Source of the DNA: Acidovorax radicis N35
GTDB lineage: Bacteria; Pseudomonadota; Gammaproteobacteria; Burkholderiales; Burkholderiaceae_C
Reading direction: 5' to 3'
DNA length: 64,000 nt
Assembly (NCBI RefSeq): GCF_000204195.1
Contig: NZ_AFBG01000024.1
Coordinates: forward strand, 157,810 to 221,809
In this document: piece after piece, positions 32,926-41,872 of the stretch
Layout of the letters: each line of letters begins with the position of its first letter
Numbering within the stretch: position 1 is the first letter of the stretch
Position numbers and translations under genes: made by a program
The notes under the pieces: generated by a model
What the model was told of the DNA's origin: nothing
What the model saw: only the letters and a program-made list of their open reading frames with translations
The model's database searches: none

Positions 32926-34659
32926 TCACGCCGTTTGGGATTCGACCAAACCGAGCTGATCCTTCATCTCATCGCGGATCTTGAACTTCTGGATCTTGCC
33001 CGTCACCGTCATCGGAAAGCTGGTGACAAAGCGGATGTAGCGCGGCACCTTGTAGTGCGCGATCTGGCCCTTGCAGAAGGCGCGAATGTCGTCTTCGGTC
33101 GGTGTCGTGCCCGGCTTGGCGATGATCCAGGCGCACAGCTCCTCGCCGTACTTGGCATCGGGCACGCCCACCACCTGCACGTCCTGCACCTGCGGGTGGC
33201 GGTACAGAAACTCTTCGATCTCGCGCGGGTAGATGTTCTCGCCGCCGCGGATCACCATGTCCTTGATGCGGCCGACGATGTTCACATAGCCTTCGTCGTC
33301 CATGGTGGCCAGGTCGCCGGTGTGCATCCAGCCTTCGGCGTCGATGGCCTCGCGGGTTTTGGCCTCATCCCCCCAGTAGCCGTGCATCACCGAATAGCCC
33401 CGGGTGCAGAACTCGCCGCGCTGGCCGACGGGCACCACGGCGCCGCTGTCGGGGTCCACGATTTGGACCTCCAGGTGCGGCTGCACCTGGCCCACGGTGG
33501 AGACGCGTTTGTCCAGCGGCGTGTCGGTACTGCTCTGGCAGCTGACCGGGCTGGTCTCGGTCATGCCATAGGCGATGGTGATTTCGCGCAGGTTCATCTG
33601 CTCCACCACGCGCTTCATGACCTCGGTGGGGCATGGCGAGCCGGCCATGATGCCGGTGCGCAGGGTGGACAGGTCGAACTCGGCAAAACGCGGGTGGTCC
33701 AGCTCGGCGATGAACATGGTGGGCACGCCGTGCAGGCCGGTGCAGCGCTCATCCTGCACCGTCTGCAGTACGGTGAGCGGGTCGAACCCGTCGTTGGGGT
33801 AGACGATGGTGGCGCCGTGCGTGAAGCACGCCAGGTTGCCCAGCACCATGCCGAAGCAGTGGTACAGCGGCACAGGGATGCACAGGCGGTCTTCGGGGGT
33901 GAGCTTCATGCACTCACCGATGAAGAAGCCGTTGTTCAGGATGTTGCGGTGCGTGAGCGTGGCGCCCTTGGGGAAGCCCGTGGTGCCGCTGGTGAACTGG
34001 ATGTTGATAGGGTCGGTGGCCTTGAGCGTGGCGGCGATCTGCGCCAGGCGCGCATCCTGCGCATCGCCGCGCGCCAGCAGGTCGGAAAACCGCAGCAGCC
34101 CGGGCTCGTCGGCGCCCTGCCCCGCCCCGTCGTCGATCCACACCACGGTGTTCAGGTGCGGCAGCTTCACGGCGCCCAGCTGGCCGGGCTGCTGGTGCTG
34201 CCACTCGGGCGCCAGCTCGCGCAGCATGCCCAGGTAGTCGCTGGTCTTGAAGCGCGCCATGCTCACCAGCAGACGGCAGCCCACCTTGTTGAGCGCGTAT
34301 TCGACTTCGGACGTGCGGTAGGCCGGGTTGATGTTGACCAGCACCAGGCCCACCTGCGCGGTGGCCAGCTGCATCAGCACCCATTCGGCATTGTTGTGCG
34401 ACCAGATGCCCACGCGGTCGCCCGGCGCCAGGCCTTGGCCCAGCAGCGCGCTGGCCAGGCGCTGGGCCTCAGCCTGCAACTGCGCATAGGTGTAGCGGCG
34501 GCCTTGGTGCACGCTGACCAGCGCCTCGCGGTCGGGCTGGCGGGCCGCCATGTCGGCAAAAAAGGCGCCGAGGGTCTGTTCGATCAGGGGAACGTCGGTG
34601 GCGCCACGGGCGTGGCTGTCCACCAGCGGTGCGGAGTTCGTTGCGGCTGCACTCGTCAC
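32926..34659 (-). CDS. AMP-forming acyl-CoA synthetase
   Basis: A 577-residue ANL-family ligase that activates a carboxylic acid to its CoA thioester via an acyl-adenylate. Landmarks: the P-loop NIQFTSGTTGFPKGATLTH, the adenine motif IAYGMTETSPVS, WMHTGDLATMDDEGYVNIVGR and the C-terminal catalytic Lys in TVTGKIQKFKIR. The start is GTG 34659, chosen for AGGAGA 8 nt upstream; no ATG lies in a suitable place. First gene of the mccB-DinB-liuC-DUF4126-mccA operon. Isovalerate or another branched acid is a likely substrate by context. Confidence 0.9.
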   Translation of the reverse strand: MTSAAATNSAPLVDSHARGATDVPLIEQTLGAFFADMAARQPDREALVSVHQGRRYTYAQLQAEAQRLASALLGQGLAPGDRVGIWSHNNAEWVLMQLATAQVGLVLVNINPAYRTSEVEYALNKVGCRLLVSMARFKTSDYLGMLRELAPEWQHQQPGQLGAVKLPHLNTVVWIDDGAGQGADEPGLLRFSDLLARGDAQDARLAQIAATLKATDPINIQFTSGTTGFPKGATLTHRNILNNGFFIGECMKLTPEDRLCIPVPLYHCFGMVLGNLACFTHGATIVYPNDGFDPLTVLQTVQDERCTGLHGVPTMFIAELDHPRFAEFDLSTLRTGIMAGSPCPTEVMKRVVEQMNLREITIAYGMTETSPVSCQSSTDTPLDKRVSTVGQVQPHLEVQIVDPDSGAVVPVGQRGEFCTRGYSVMHGYWGDEAKTREAIDAEGWMHTGDLATMDDEGYVNIVGRIKDMVIRGGENIYPREIEEFLYRHPQVQDVQVVGVPDAKYGEELCAWIIAKPGTTPTEDDIRAFCKGQIAHYKVPRYIRFVTSFPMTVTGKIQKFKIRDEMKDQLGLVESQTA

Positions 34660-34760
34660 GGGTGTTGTCTCCTCGGCTTTGTCATCCGGCCCTGCGCCAC
34701 AGGGATATGCGGGCGGCGATCCGTAAGCATAGAAGCCTGCGCCCCCTGAGGGTGGACACA

Positions 34761-35873
34761 ATGGTTGCAAATCGTGCCACGGCTGGCACACTCTGCGGCG
34801 TGAAACCGCCCGCCCCCACCGCCGACCGCCCCCCTTCGGCCACGTCCGCCCCCGCCGCCACGCCCATCGCCTTTGTACGCGCCATTGTTCTGGCGTACGA
34901 GCGGCGCGGCATGCGCCCCGAGCGCGCCCTGGCGCAGGCACAGATTGCGCCGCAGCTGCTGCAGGACGACCACGCCCGCATCACCGCCTGGCAGATGGAG
35001 CAGATCTCCGACGCCGCCATGCAGGAGCTGGACGACGAGGCCCTGGGCTGGTTCAGCCGCCGCCTGCCCTGGGGCAGCTACGGCATGTTGGCACGCGCGT
35101 CCATCAGCTCGCCCAACCTGCAGGTGGCGCTGGCCCGCTGGTGCCGCCACCACGGGCTTCTGGCCGACGATATTGCCCTGCGCCTGACCACCCGGGGCGA
35201 CACCACCACACTGGCCATCGAAGAGGCGCGCGACCTGGGCGCCTTGCGCGAGTTCTGCCTGGTGTCGGTGCTGCGCAATGCGCTGGGGCTGGCGTGCTGG
35301 CTGGTGGATTCGCGCATCCCCCTCATCGCCGCCGAGTTCGCATTCGATGCGCCGCCCCATGCGGAGGCGTATGCCGTGCTGTTTCGCGGGCCGGTCACCT
35401 TTGGCGCCCCGCGCACGGCCATTCACTTTGATGCCCGCTACCTCAGCCTGCCCCTGCGGCGCGACGAGCAGGCACTGCGCCAGATGCTGCAGCACGCCCT
35501 GCCGCTCACGGTGCTGCAGTACCGGCGCGACCGGCTGCTGGTGCAACGCGTGCGCCAGCTGCTGGGCGCTCCGGTGGCAGGGCAACTGGCGCACGCCCTG
35601 CCCCAGCACAGCGCCGAGTCGCTGGCCAGCCTGCTGCATGTGTCGCCCCGCACGCTGCACCGGCAGCTCAAGGAAGAAGGCGCCACGCTGCAGGGCCTCA
35701 AGGACGAGGTGCGCCAGAGCCGCGCGGTGGAACTGCTGCACCGCACCGACCGTCCCATCAAGCAGGTGGCCGAGGCCGCAGGCTTTGTGAACGAAAAAAG
35801 CTTTATCCGCGCCTTTCGGGGCTGGACAGGCCATTCACCTGCGGAGTTCCGGCGCCACGCCCGCCAAGCCTGA
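34761..35873 (+). CDS. AraC-family transcriptional regulator
   Basis: A 370-residue regulator. The N-terminal part (about 40-240) resembles the ligand-binding region of OruR/ArgR-like AraC proteins. The C-terminal double helix-turn-helix contains AESLASLLHVSPRTLHRQLKEEG and IKQVAEAAGFVNEKSFIRAFRGWTGHSPAEFR. ATG 34761 gives the length used here; GTG 34800 is an alternative start. It is divergent from the acyl-CoA ligase operon with about 100 bp between starts, so it probably regulates that operon. Confidence 0.88.
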   Translation: MVANRATAGTLCGVKPPAPTADRPPSATSAPAATPIAFVRAIVLAYERRGMRPERALAQAQIAPQLLQDDHARITAWQMEQISDAAMQELDDEALGWFSRRLPWGSYGMLARASISSPNLQVALARWCRHHGLLADDIALRLTTRGDTTTLAIEEARDLGALREFCLVSVLRNALGLACWLVDSRIPLIAAEFAFDAPPHAEAYAVLFRGPVTFGAPRTAIHFDARYLSLPLRRDEQALRQMLQHALPLTVLQYRRDRLLVQRVRQLLGAPVAGQLAHALPQHSAESLASLLHVSPRTLHRQLKEEGATLQGLKDEVRQSRAVELLHRTDRPIKQVAEAAGFVNEKSFIRAFRGWTGHSPAEFRRHARQA

Positions 35874-36007
35874 GGGGGTGATAGCGGATGGCTTGGTGGC
35901 GCGATCTGCACCCTGCATGGCCGCCAGAGGAGGGCCGCCCCCAGCCACCCGCCACTACACTGGCCCACGCTCCCACCACCGCCCCGCCCTTTCGCATCCT
36001 TCCCGCC

Positions 36008-36694
36008 ATGATCCATCTGTACCACTGCGTGAGCGCGCGCTCCTTCCGGCCCCTGTGGATGCTGGAAGAGCTGCAACTGCCCTACACCCTGCACATGCTG
36101 CCGTTCCCGCCCCGGGCCCATGCGCGCTGGTTCCTGGAAGAGAACCCGCTGGGCACCGTGCCGCTGCTGGTGCAGGGCAAGGCGCCACACCAGGTGCGCA
36201 TGACCGAATCCGCCGCCATCTGCCAGTACCTGGCCGCCGCACACCCCGACGCGGGGCTGGACGTGCGCCCACCCGACCCGGCCTTTGGCGCCTACCTGAA
36301 CTGGCTGCATTTGGGCGAAGCCACACTCACCTTTCCGCAGACGCTGGTGCTGCGTTATAGCCGGTTCGAGCCTGCCGAACGCCGGCAGCCCCAGGTGGTG
36401 GAGGATTACAGCCGCTGGTTCCTGGCCCGGCTGCGCGCCGTGGAAACCGCCCTGACCCACAACCACAGCGACTATCTGTGCGCGGGCCGCTTCACGGCGG
36501 CAGATGTATCGGTGGGCTATGCCCTGCTGCTGGCCGAGCATCTGGACCTGGCCCCTCAGTTTGGCCCCGCCACGCAGGCCTATTGGCAGCGCCTGCAACA
36601 ACGCCCCGGCTACCACAGGGCCATGGCGGCGCAGATGGAGGCAGCCCAAGACCAGGACGTGCCCACCACCCCGGCACCCGACACAAGACCGTGA
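36008..36694 (+). CDS. Glutathione S-transferase family protein
   Basis: A 228-residue GST. The N-terminal thioredoxin-fold domain contains LYHCVSARSFRPLWMLEELQLPY (residues 3-25, Ser as likely thiol-activating residue), NPLGTVPLLV with the cis-Pro, and MTESAAICQYLA. The C-terminal helical domain has the N-capping motif CAGRFTAADVSVGYALL. ATG 36008 was chosen because the fold starts there. The gap 35874-36007 holds no visible feature. Substrate unknown. Convergent with the patatin gene. Confidence 0.9.
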   Translation: MIHLYHCVSARSFRPLWMLEELQLPYTLHMLPFPPRAHARWFLEENPLGTVPLLVQGKAPHQVRMTESAAICQYLAAAHPDAGLDVRPPDPAFGAYLNWLHLGEATLTFPQTLVLRYSRFEPAERRQPQVVEDYSRWFLARLRAVETALTHNHSDYLCAGRFTAADVSVGYALLLAEHLDLAPQFGPATQAYWQRLQQRPGYHRAMAAQMEAAQDQDVPTTPAPDTRP

Positions 36695-36703
36695 TGCGGT
36701 GGA

Positions 36704-36722
36704 GCCCGGCAGACAGCCGGGC
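36704..36722. terminator. Hairpin between convergent GST and patatin genes
   Basis: GCCCGGC (36704-36710) and GCCGGGC (36716-36722) form a perfect stem with a 5-nt loop exactly between two convergent stops. There is no T-run. Confidence 0.5.
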
Positions 36723-36730
36723 CCGCGCGG

Positions 36731-38158
36731 CTACTCGGTCTTTGTCGACTCAGGCACAGGCGCAGGTGAAGGCGGGGCCTGCCGGGCCAGCGATTGCACC
36801 AGCGCGCGGAACTCGGGCGAATGGCGCAGCACGCTGCCGCCCGCCTCGATGAGGTCGGTCACTTCATCGGGCGCAATCGAAAACGCCGTGGGCACCTGCA
36901 GCAGGCGACGGCGCGCCACGTCGTCAGGGGCATCGCGCAGGTTGACGGGAATGACGTGGATCTCGGCACCCGGCGCAAAGGCGTCGTTGCTGCCCGTCGA
37001 GCCTGCGGCCAGAGACTGGCGCCACTGCTGCGTGATGTCGCGCAAGAACTCCTGCGTCTCGCGCGTGGCGCGCCCGCCCGTGCCGAACAGCAGGGAGTCC
37101 ACCACCTGCACCATGTTGGGCACCTCGTCACTCATGTCGATGTTGACCGACGGATCGCGCTCGGCATTCACGGTGACCAGCACCAGCTTGCGGATGGTGC
37201 CCGGCGGAATGCCCACCTCGCTGAAGGTCTCGCGCAGCCCGCCGCCGGCGAGGGCTCGGTCGAGCAGCCGCTGCACGCCCAGGTTGTCGGCCAGGCCCCC
37301 GTCCACCAGGTGGATGTAGGGCCTGCGCTGCGCGTCCAGGTAGCTCAGTTCGTGCGCGCGGTACAGCCGGGCACGGTAGTCGCCGCCTGCAGCCAGGGTG
37401 CCCGCGCGGGACACCGTCTTGTGCTCCGCGCACTGGTCGGAGTAGTTCTTGAGCGTCATCGGGCTCAGCAGCAACGGCACGGCCGATGATGACGCCACGG
37501 CAAACGACAGCGGCACCTTGCGCAGGTCCGAGCAGATCAGCGCGAACTGCTCCCAGGTGAACTCGAAGCCCGAGCCCAGCGACATGTCCGTGGCCGTGAT
37601 GAACAGCTGCGGGTGGCGCGGGCGCCGTGCCACATCGCCAAACGTGAGCCCGCCATAAAGCTCATCCAGCCGCCGCGCCAGCAGGTGGGTGCGGCCGAGC
37701 CAGGGCGATGTGAGGTCCACCAGGTTGCCCGGGCGCAGCGCCTGCGTGATCAGGCTGTTCTGGAAGTTCTGGCGCAGAAACTCGTGCTCGAAACGCGGCA
37801 GCCCATCGATGCCGTGCGCCGCCAGGTACGCGGCCACGATGCTGCCGCCCGAGACGCCGCTGATCACATCGGTGGCATCGAGCAGCGTGGTGGGGCGCCC
37901 GTTCCAGTCAAAGCGCGTGGCCTGCATCTCGGTCAGCACGCCAAAGCCGAAGGCCGCCGCCCGCGCACCGCCGCCCGACAGCGTCACGGCCACCAGGATG
38001 GAGGGATCGCGCTCGGACTTGCGCTCGGGGATGCCCTGGTCCTCGGGCTTCAAGGGCTCGTTGATCCAGGGCCGCACCGACGAGCAGCCCCCCAGCAAGA
38101 CCAGGGCGGCCACCACGGCGCACCGCCACATCCTCTGCTTCATGCGAAATACCGGCAT
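36731..38158 (-). CDS. Patatin-like phospholipase, lipoprotein
   Basis: A 475-residue lipase-type hydrolase. MRWCAVVAALVLLGGCSS-like N-terminus (residues about 10-27) with lipobox LLGGC, so probably lipid-anchored in the periplasm or outer membrane. Patatin catalytic parts are all present: the oxyanion loop LSGGGARAAAFGFG (about 60-73), the nucleophile elbow GVSGGS and the dyad Asp in HLVDGGLADNLG. ATG 38158 has GGGAGGAG upstream; an inner ATG at 38143 is possible. Likely role in membrane lipid turnover. Confidence 0.88.
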   Translation of the reverse strand: MPVFRMKQRMWRCAVVAALVLLGGCSSVRPWINEPLKPEDQGIPERKSERDPSILVAVTLSGGGARAAAFGFGVLTEMQATRFDWNGRPTTLLDATDVISGVSGGSIVAAYLAAHGIDGLPRFEHEFLRQNFQNSLITQALRPGNLVDLTSPWLGRTHLLARRLDELYGGLTFGDVARRPRHPQLFITATDMSLGSGFEFTWEQFALICSDLRKVPLSFAVASSSAVPLLLSPMTLKNYSDQCAEHKTVSRAGTLAAGGDYRARLYRAHELSYLDAQRRPYIHLVDGGLADNLGVQRLLDRALAGGGLRETFSEVGIPPGTIRKLVLVTVNAERDPSVNIDMSDEVPNMVQVVDSLLFGTGGRATRETQEFLRDITQQWRQSLAAGSTGSNDAFAPGAEIHVIPVNLRDAPDDVARRRLLQVPTAFSIAPDEVTDLIEAGGSVLRHSPEFRALVQSLARQAPPSPAPVPESTKTE

Positions 38159-38209
38159 CGCGCTCCTCCCAGGGTTGCAGGCTTTTCTTTCAGGCTCGCC
38201 TTGCCAGCG

Positions 38210-38863
38210 TCAGCAGCCCAGCAGTGCGGGCAGCTCGGCCATGCTGCGAAACACCTGCGATGCGCCTGCGGCACGCAGGGCCTCGCCGTCGTCCAGCGGC
38301 GCATAGGCAAACACTGTGGCCCCGGCGGCCACGCCTGCACGGACGCCGATGGTCGAATCCTCCACCACGGCGCAGCGCGCCGGATCGGCCTGCAGAGCGG
38401 CAGCGGCGGCCAGGTACACGTCGGGCGCCGGTTTGGTCTGGGGCACCTCGTGGCCGCTGAAGATGCGGCCTTCAAAGAAGCGCATGAGCCCCACCTTGAC
38501 CAGTTGCATCTCCACCTTGAAGCGATCGGCTCCCGAGGCGCAGGCAATGCGCCCGCCATGGTGGGCATGCACACGCTCGATGGCGGGGTGGATGTGCGCG
38601 ATGGCCACCAGGCGCCGATCCAGTTCGGCATTGCGCCGCGCATAGAAGCTGGCCATCCACTCGTCGGTGAGTGGCCGACCGGTCTCGGCCTCAATGCGGA
38701 CGGTGGCGCTGCGCACCGTCCGGCCGATGAAATAGTCCATGCATTCTTCGTGCGTGATGGCCCAGCCCGCCTCGTTGAGCATGTCGCGCAGCACGCCGTT
38801 GGTGATGGGTTCGCTGTCTACCAGCACGCCATCGCAGTCAAACAAGATTGCTTCAAATTTCAT
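38210..38863 (-). CDS. HAD-superfamily phosphatase/phosphomutase
   Basis: A 217-residue HAD subfamily IA enzyme: motif I FDCDGVLVDSEP (residues 8-19, nucleophile Asp), motif II ACASGADR, motif III Lys in PQTKPAPDVYLAA, and motif IV VVEDSTIGVRAGVAAG. It resembles beta-phosphoglucomutase/YieH or phosphoglycolate phosphatase; the substrate is not decidable. The first codons (ATGAAATTTGAA) coincide with the edge of a dispersed repeat that fills the intergenic space to ychJ. Confidence 0.87.
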   Translation of the reverse strand: MKFEAILFDCDGVLVDSEPITNGVLRDMLNEAGWAITHEECMDYFIGRTVRSATVRIEAETGRPLTDEWMASFYARRNAELDRRLVAIAHIHPAIERVHAHHGGRIACASGADRFKVEMQLVKVGLMRFFEGRIFSGHEVPQTKPAPDVYLAAAAALQADPARCAVVEDSTIGVRAGVAAGATVFAYAPLDDGEALRAAGASQVFRSMAELPALLGC

Positions 38864-38916
38864 AGCTATTAGCGCTTATGGGTAAAGCGCCGGAGTTAAT
38901 TTTTATTCAAAATTTC
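38853..38916 (-). repeat. Dispersed repeat between ychJ and the HAD gene
   Basis: CAAATTTCATAGCTATTAGC followed by GCTTATGGGTAAAGCGCCGG and AGTTAATTTTTATTCAAAATTTC is a nearly full-length copy of the AGCGCTTAT-type repeat. It spans the HAD start codon at one end and reaches the ychJ stop codon at the other. Confidence 0.8.
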
Positions 38917-39355
38917 AGCTGTGGATGTCGCCATCCACATACCACCAGCGCCCGCCTTCGCACACGAAGCGGCTGGTCTCGTGCAGGCGCACGGCACGCC
39001 CGCCCACGCGGTAGCGCGCGACAAACTCCACCTCGGCCCGGCCTTCGCCCGTGGCGCGGTGGCTGCGCACCTCCAGGCCCAGCCACTTCGTGCCGGGGTC
39101 GAAATCGAGGGCCGCTGGCCGGGTGCTGGTGTGCCAGGTGGCCTGCAGGTAGTCGCCACGTTCGAGGACAAAGGCGGTGTAGCGTGACCGCATGAGGCTC
39201 TCGGCATCGGGCGCGGCAGCGTCGTCCCAGTGATCGAGGTAGCGGCCGCAGCAGTCCCCATAGGACAACGCCGCAGCCTTGGCGCTTTTGCCGGGCTTGG
39301 CCTGGTTACGGCCGCAGGGGCAGGGTTCGGAGTTCGTCAGAGACACGGAGGGCAT
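38915..39355 (-). CDS. ychJ: YchJ-family SEC-C motif protein (UPF0225)
   Basis: A 146-residue protein. The N-terminal SEC-C zinc motif (PCPCGRNQ...SYGDCCGRYL, residues 11-39) precedes the YchJ middle domain (LMRSRYTAFVLERGDYLQATWH and FVARYRVGGRAVRLHETSRFV) of the NTF2-like fold. ATG 39355 starts the conserved family; the reading frame remains open far upstream but codes no known domain there. The stop (TGA) sits at the edge of the dispersed repeat. Function of the family is unknown. Confidence 0.88.
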   Translation of the reverse strand: MPSVSLTNSEPCPCGRNQAKPGKSAKAAALSYGDCCGRYLDHWDDAAAPDAESLMRSRYTAFVLERGDYLQATWHTSTRPAALDFDPGTKWLGLEVRSHRATGEGRAEVEFVARYRVGGRAVRLHETSRFVCEGGRWWYVDGDIHS

Positions 39356-39375
39356 GCGTTTCACACGGGCGAAAA

Positions 39376-40074
39376 TCAGCGCAGCGTTCCAAACACCTTG
39401 CGGGCGATGGCACTGCCCGCACCAGCGGGGTTCTGGCGGATGCGGCGCTCTTCCTCGCCGATCATGAAGTACAGGCCATCGAGCGTCTTTCCGGTGACGT
39501 ACTGCGCGAGGTTGGCCTCCTCGGGCTTGAGCAGTCCAAACCCTGCGGCCTTGCCAGCGAAGGCGTTGTACTTCTGGGTCAGGCCCACCTTTTCGGTGGC
39601 CTGATTCACCACCGGCAGGAAGCGCTCGGAGAGCGGGGTGCGTGTTTTTTCGGCAAAAAAGGCCGTGACCGAGGTGCTGCCACCGGTCAGGATGTTCTTG
39701 GCATCGGTCACCGTCATGTTCTGCACGGCGCCCACCAGCAGATCCTTGCCCATGGGCACGGCGGCCTCTGCCGCGCGGTTGATGGAGGTGACGAGCTCGT
39801 CGATGCGCCGGCCCTGCCCTAGCGACTTCATGACCTTGGCCGCGTCTTCCAGGTAGCCCGGCAGGCCAATGCGCACCTGAGGGTTGCCCAGAAAACCATC
39901 GGGCCGCCCCAGCAGCGCGACCGCCGCCTGGGCGCCCTGGCCGAGCGCGGCCTTGAGGCCACCGGAGGCATCGGCGTTGGAGAGATCCCCGAGCGACAGG
40001 GCCCAGGCCTGCTGACCGGTGGCGCACAGCAGGGCAGCCATGACGCTGGCTTGGTGAAATTGGCGACGTTGCAT
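39376..40074 (-). CDS. DUF4197 periplasmic protein
   Basis: A 232-residue exported protein. The signal peptide MQRRQFHQASVMAALLCATGQQAWA|LS is followed by a helical domain with the DUF4197 landmarks LKAALGQGAQAAVALLG, VGAVQNMTVTDAKNILTGGSTSVTAFF and TLDGLYFMIGEEERRIRQNP. Function unknown. It is divergent from the DUF421 gene over about 130 bp and lies 20 bp upstream of ychJ. Confidence 0.86.
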   Translation of the reverse strand: MQRRQFHQASVMAALLCATGQQAWALSLGDLSNADASGGLKAALGQGAQAAVALLGRPDGFLGNPQVRIGLPGYLEDAAKVMKSLGQGRRIDELVTSINRAAEAAVPMGKDLLVGAVQNMTVTDAKNILTGGSTSVTAFFAEKTRTPLSERFLPVVNQATEKVGLTQKYNAFAGKAAGFGLLKPEEANLAQYVTGKTLDGLYFMIGEEERRIRQNPAGAGSAIARKVFGTLR

Positions 40075-40203
40075 CGAGCGTTTTCTTTCGGTGGAGAGGG
40101 GGGCGCTGCCTGGCGGGTACGCAGGCAGGCAACAAGCACAGGGGATTTTCGCTCAGCACCGTAGACTGGTGTTCGACACAACCCTCCAACAAGGAGCCCT
40201 GCA

Positions 40204-40677
40204 ATGTGGGAAATGAATGTGCCGTGGTGGGAATTCGTGCTGCGCGGCGTGGTGGTCTACGTGTTTCTGCTGGTGTTCCTGCGCCTGACGGGCAAGCGCC
40301 AGACCGGCCAGTACGCGCCGTTTGACCTGGTGCTGCTGCTGATCCTGTCCAACGCGGTGCAGAACTCGATGAACGCGGGCGACAACTCGCTGGTGGGCGG
40401 GCTCATCTCAGCGGTCACGCTCATCGGCTGCCATGTGGTGCTGGCACAGCTGACGTTCCGGTTTGCGTGGATGGAGCGGTTGATAGACGGCACCCCGCAG
40501 GTGCTGGTGCAGCAGGGCCAGGTGAACGCCGAACTCATGCGCAAGGAGCTGCTCTCGACCGACGACCTGGAAGCCGCGCTGCGCGCCAGCGGCTGCCTGG
40601 ACCTGCACGAGGTGGAGCGAGCCACCATCGAAACCAATGGCCAGATCACCGTGGTGCTGCGGCGCCGGGGTGGCTGA
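40204..40677 (+). CDS. DUF421 (YetF-type) membrane protein
   Basis: A 157-residue protein with three transmembrane helices (FVLRGVVVYVFLLVFLRLTG, FDLVLLLILSNAVQNSM and LVGGLISAVTLIGCHVVLAQLTF) and a C-terminal cytoplasmic YetF domain (GTPQVLVQQGQVNAELMRKELLSTDDLEAALRASG...VERATIETNGQITVV). AAGGAG lies upstream of ATG 40204. The family has no firm function. A 12-bp-stem hairpin covers the stop codon. Confidence 0.9.
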   Translation: MWEMNVPWWEFVLRGVVVYVFLLVFLRLTGKRQTGQYAPFDLVLLLILSNAVQNSMNAGDNSLVGGLISAVTLIGCHVVLAQLTFRFAWMERLIDGTPQVLVQQGQVNAELMRKELLSTDDLEAALRASGCLDLHEVERATIETNGQITVVLRRRGG

Positions 40678-40691
40678 GGCACCCCGGCGCC
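40661..40691. terminator. Hairpin spanning the DUF421 stop codon
   Basis: GGCGCCGGGGTG (40661-40672) pairs perfectly with CACCCCGGCGCC (40680-40691) around 7 nt that contain the TGA. Its position between convergent genes fits a bidirectional terminator without T-run. Confidence 0.6.
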
Positions 40692-40700
40692 CAGCCCAAA

Positions 40701-41765
40701 CTAGTTCTGCGTGTAGCAGATCTTGTTGGGAATGATGGTGTTGGCGTAGTTTTCCACGCTGGCCGCTGTAGGAAACACCGTGGGTGTCTGGTCGCCCAGC
40801 ATGCACAGGCGCGTTCCCTTGCGGCCCCAGACGATGCGCGAGTTCAGGCCCGAAGGCTGGCTCCACAGACCCCAGAACGCAGTCAATGCGGCGGTGCTCG
40901 CGTTGCGGTCGAACACCAGATTGCCCACGTCGGACAGCGGCCCCGCCGCGGTGCCAGTGCCCGTGCAGTTGGCATCGGCGTAGGTGGTCACGCCGATCTG
41001 CCCCGTCACCCGGTTGTCGGCCTGCCGCGTGATGCGCCACAGCGCGCGGCCCCACTGGCCAGGGCGCACCGGCACACACAGCTCCTGCTTCCAGTCGCCT
41101 TCGGGCAAGGCCACCACGGCGCCACAGCTCACCTCGACCGAGCCCACGTTGGCCGATGCCACCGTGCCCGCGCCATTGCGCACCGAGCAGCTCTGCCCCG
41201 CGGGCTGCGTGCGCACGGTGACTGCGTATGCCGCGCCCCCCGCCACCGCCGTACCAAAGGTAAAACCGCCGTTGCTGGCGAGCGAAAGATCGTCGCCACC
41301 GTTGTTCTGCAGCACCAGGGTGCCACTTGCCAGGCCAGAGACCGCCCCCCCCACCGTGAAGGTGGCTGCCGCCAGGTTCTCGCAACGCACCTGCACAGCG
41401 CTCACGTTGGCGGTAGCGGTGCCGGTGCCCTGCGTCACGGTGCAGCGCTGACCATTGGGCTGCGTCTTGACCGTGACGGCATAGGCCACGCCACTGTCCA
41501 TGCGGGTGACGAACACGAAATTGCCGTTGGCACTCAGGGTCAGGTCGTCGATGCCAAGGTTCTGCAGGGTCAACGTCTTGCCCGTGCCCAGGCCACTTAC
41601 GACGCCCCCCACCGAGAAAACCCCTGCCGAAGGCGGTGGCGACGTGCCGTTGTCGTCATCTCCGCCCCCGCAGCCCGCCAGCAGCACGGCGGCCAGTCCC
41701 AGAGAAGTCCAGCGGAAAGTGGGCCGTGCGTGGTGCCAGCTGCCCGGGGCGCTTGTTATGGTCAT
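40701..41765 (-). CDS. Lipoprotein with two ~80-residue tandem repeats
   Basis: A 354-residue lipoprotein. The signal ends in LLAGC (Cys32), followed by GGGDDDNG. Two internal repeats (about 50-128 and 136-214) share VSGL..G..L.LQN.G.DDL.L..NG.F.F and G.AYAVTV.TQP.GQ.C.V..G.GT..ANV, ending in a paired Cys; they look like beta-sandwich (Ig-like) modules. The C-terminal domain (about 220-354) has several Trp and Cys and is not recognised. An ACCCTAC/GTAGGGT operator lies 64-81 bp upstream and matches one before the response regulator at 49.8 kb. Confidence 0.72.
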   Translation of the reverse strand: MTITSAPGSWHHARPTFRWTSLGLAAVLLAGCGGGDDDNGTSPPPSAGVFSVGGVVSGLGTGKTLTLQNLGIDDLTLSANGNFVFVTRMDSGVAYAVTVKTQPNGQRCTVTQGTGTATANVSAVQVRCENLAAATFTVGGAVSGLASGTLVLQNNGGDDLSLASNGGFTFGTAVAGGAAYAVTVRTQPAGQSCSVRNGAGTVASANVGSVEVSCGAVVALPEGDWKQELCVPVRPGQWGRALWRITRQADNRVTGQIGVTTYADANCTGTGTAAGPLSDVGNLVFDRNASTAALTAFWGLWSQPSGLNSRIVWGRKGTRLCMLGDQTPTVFPTAASVENYANTIIPNKICYTQN

Positions 41766-41828
41766 GTACAGAAACCTCCAGATGATGAATGGAGGACGGA
41801 TTCTGTGCAGCGCACCGCGCCTTGCGAA

Positions 41829-41846
41829 ACCCTACCCTGGTAGGGT
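41829..41846. promoter_or_regulatory. ACCCTAC-N4-GTAGGGT operator upstream of the repeat lipoprotein
   Basis: ACCCTAC (41829-41835), CCTG spacer, GTAGGGT (41840-41846): a perfect 7-bp palindrome 64 bp before the lipoprotein ATG. The same core with a different spacer occurs at 49732-49749. LuxR/NarL-type response regulators commonly bind short palindromes of this size. Confidence 0.6.
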
Positions 41847-41872
41847 GACCCCCATGACCCGGTGAAAGGCGC

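Noticed and set aside
38915..40204. 429-codon minus-strand frame through ychJ and DUF4197
   Set aside because: Only the last 146 codons are YchJ; the upstream part overlaps the DUF4197 gene in another frame and lacks any domain.
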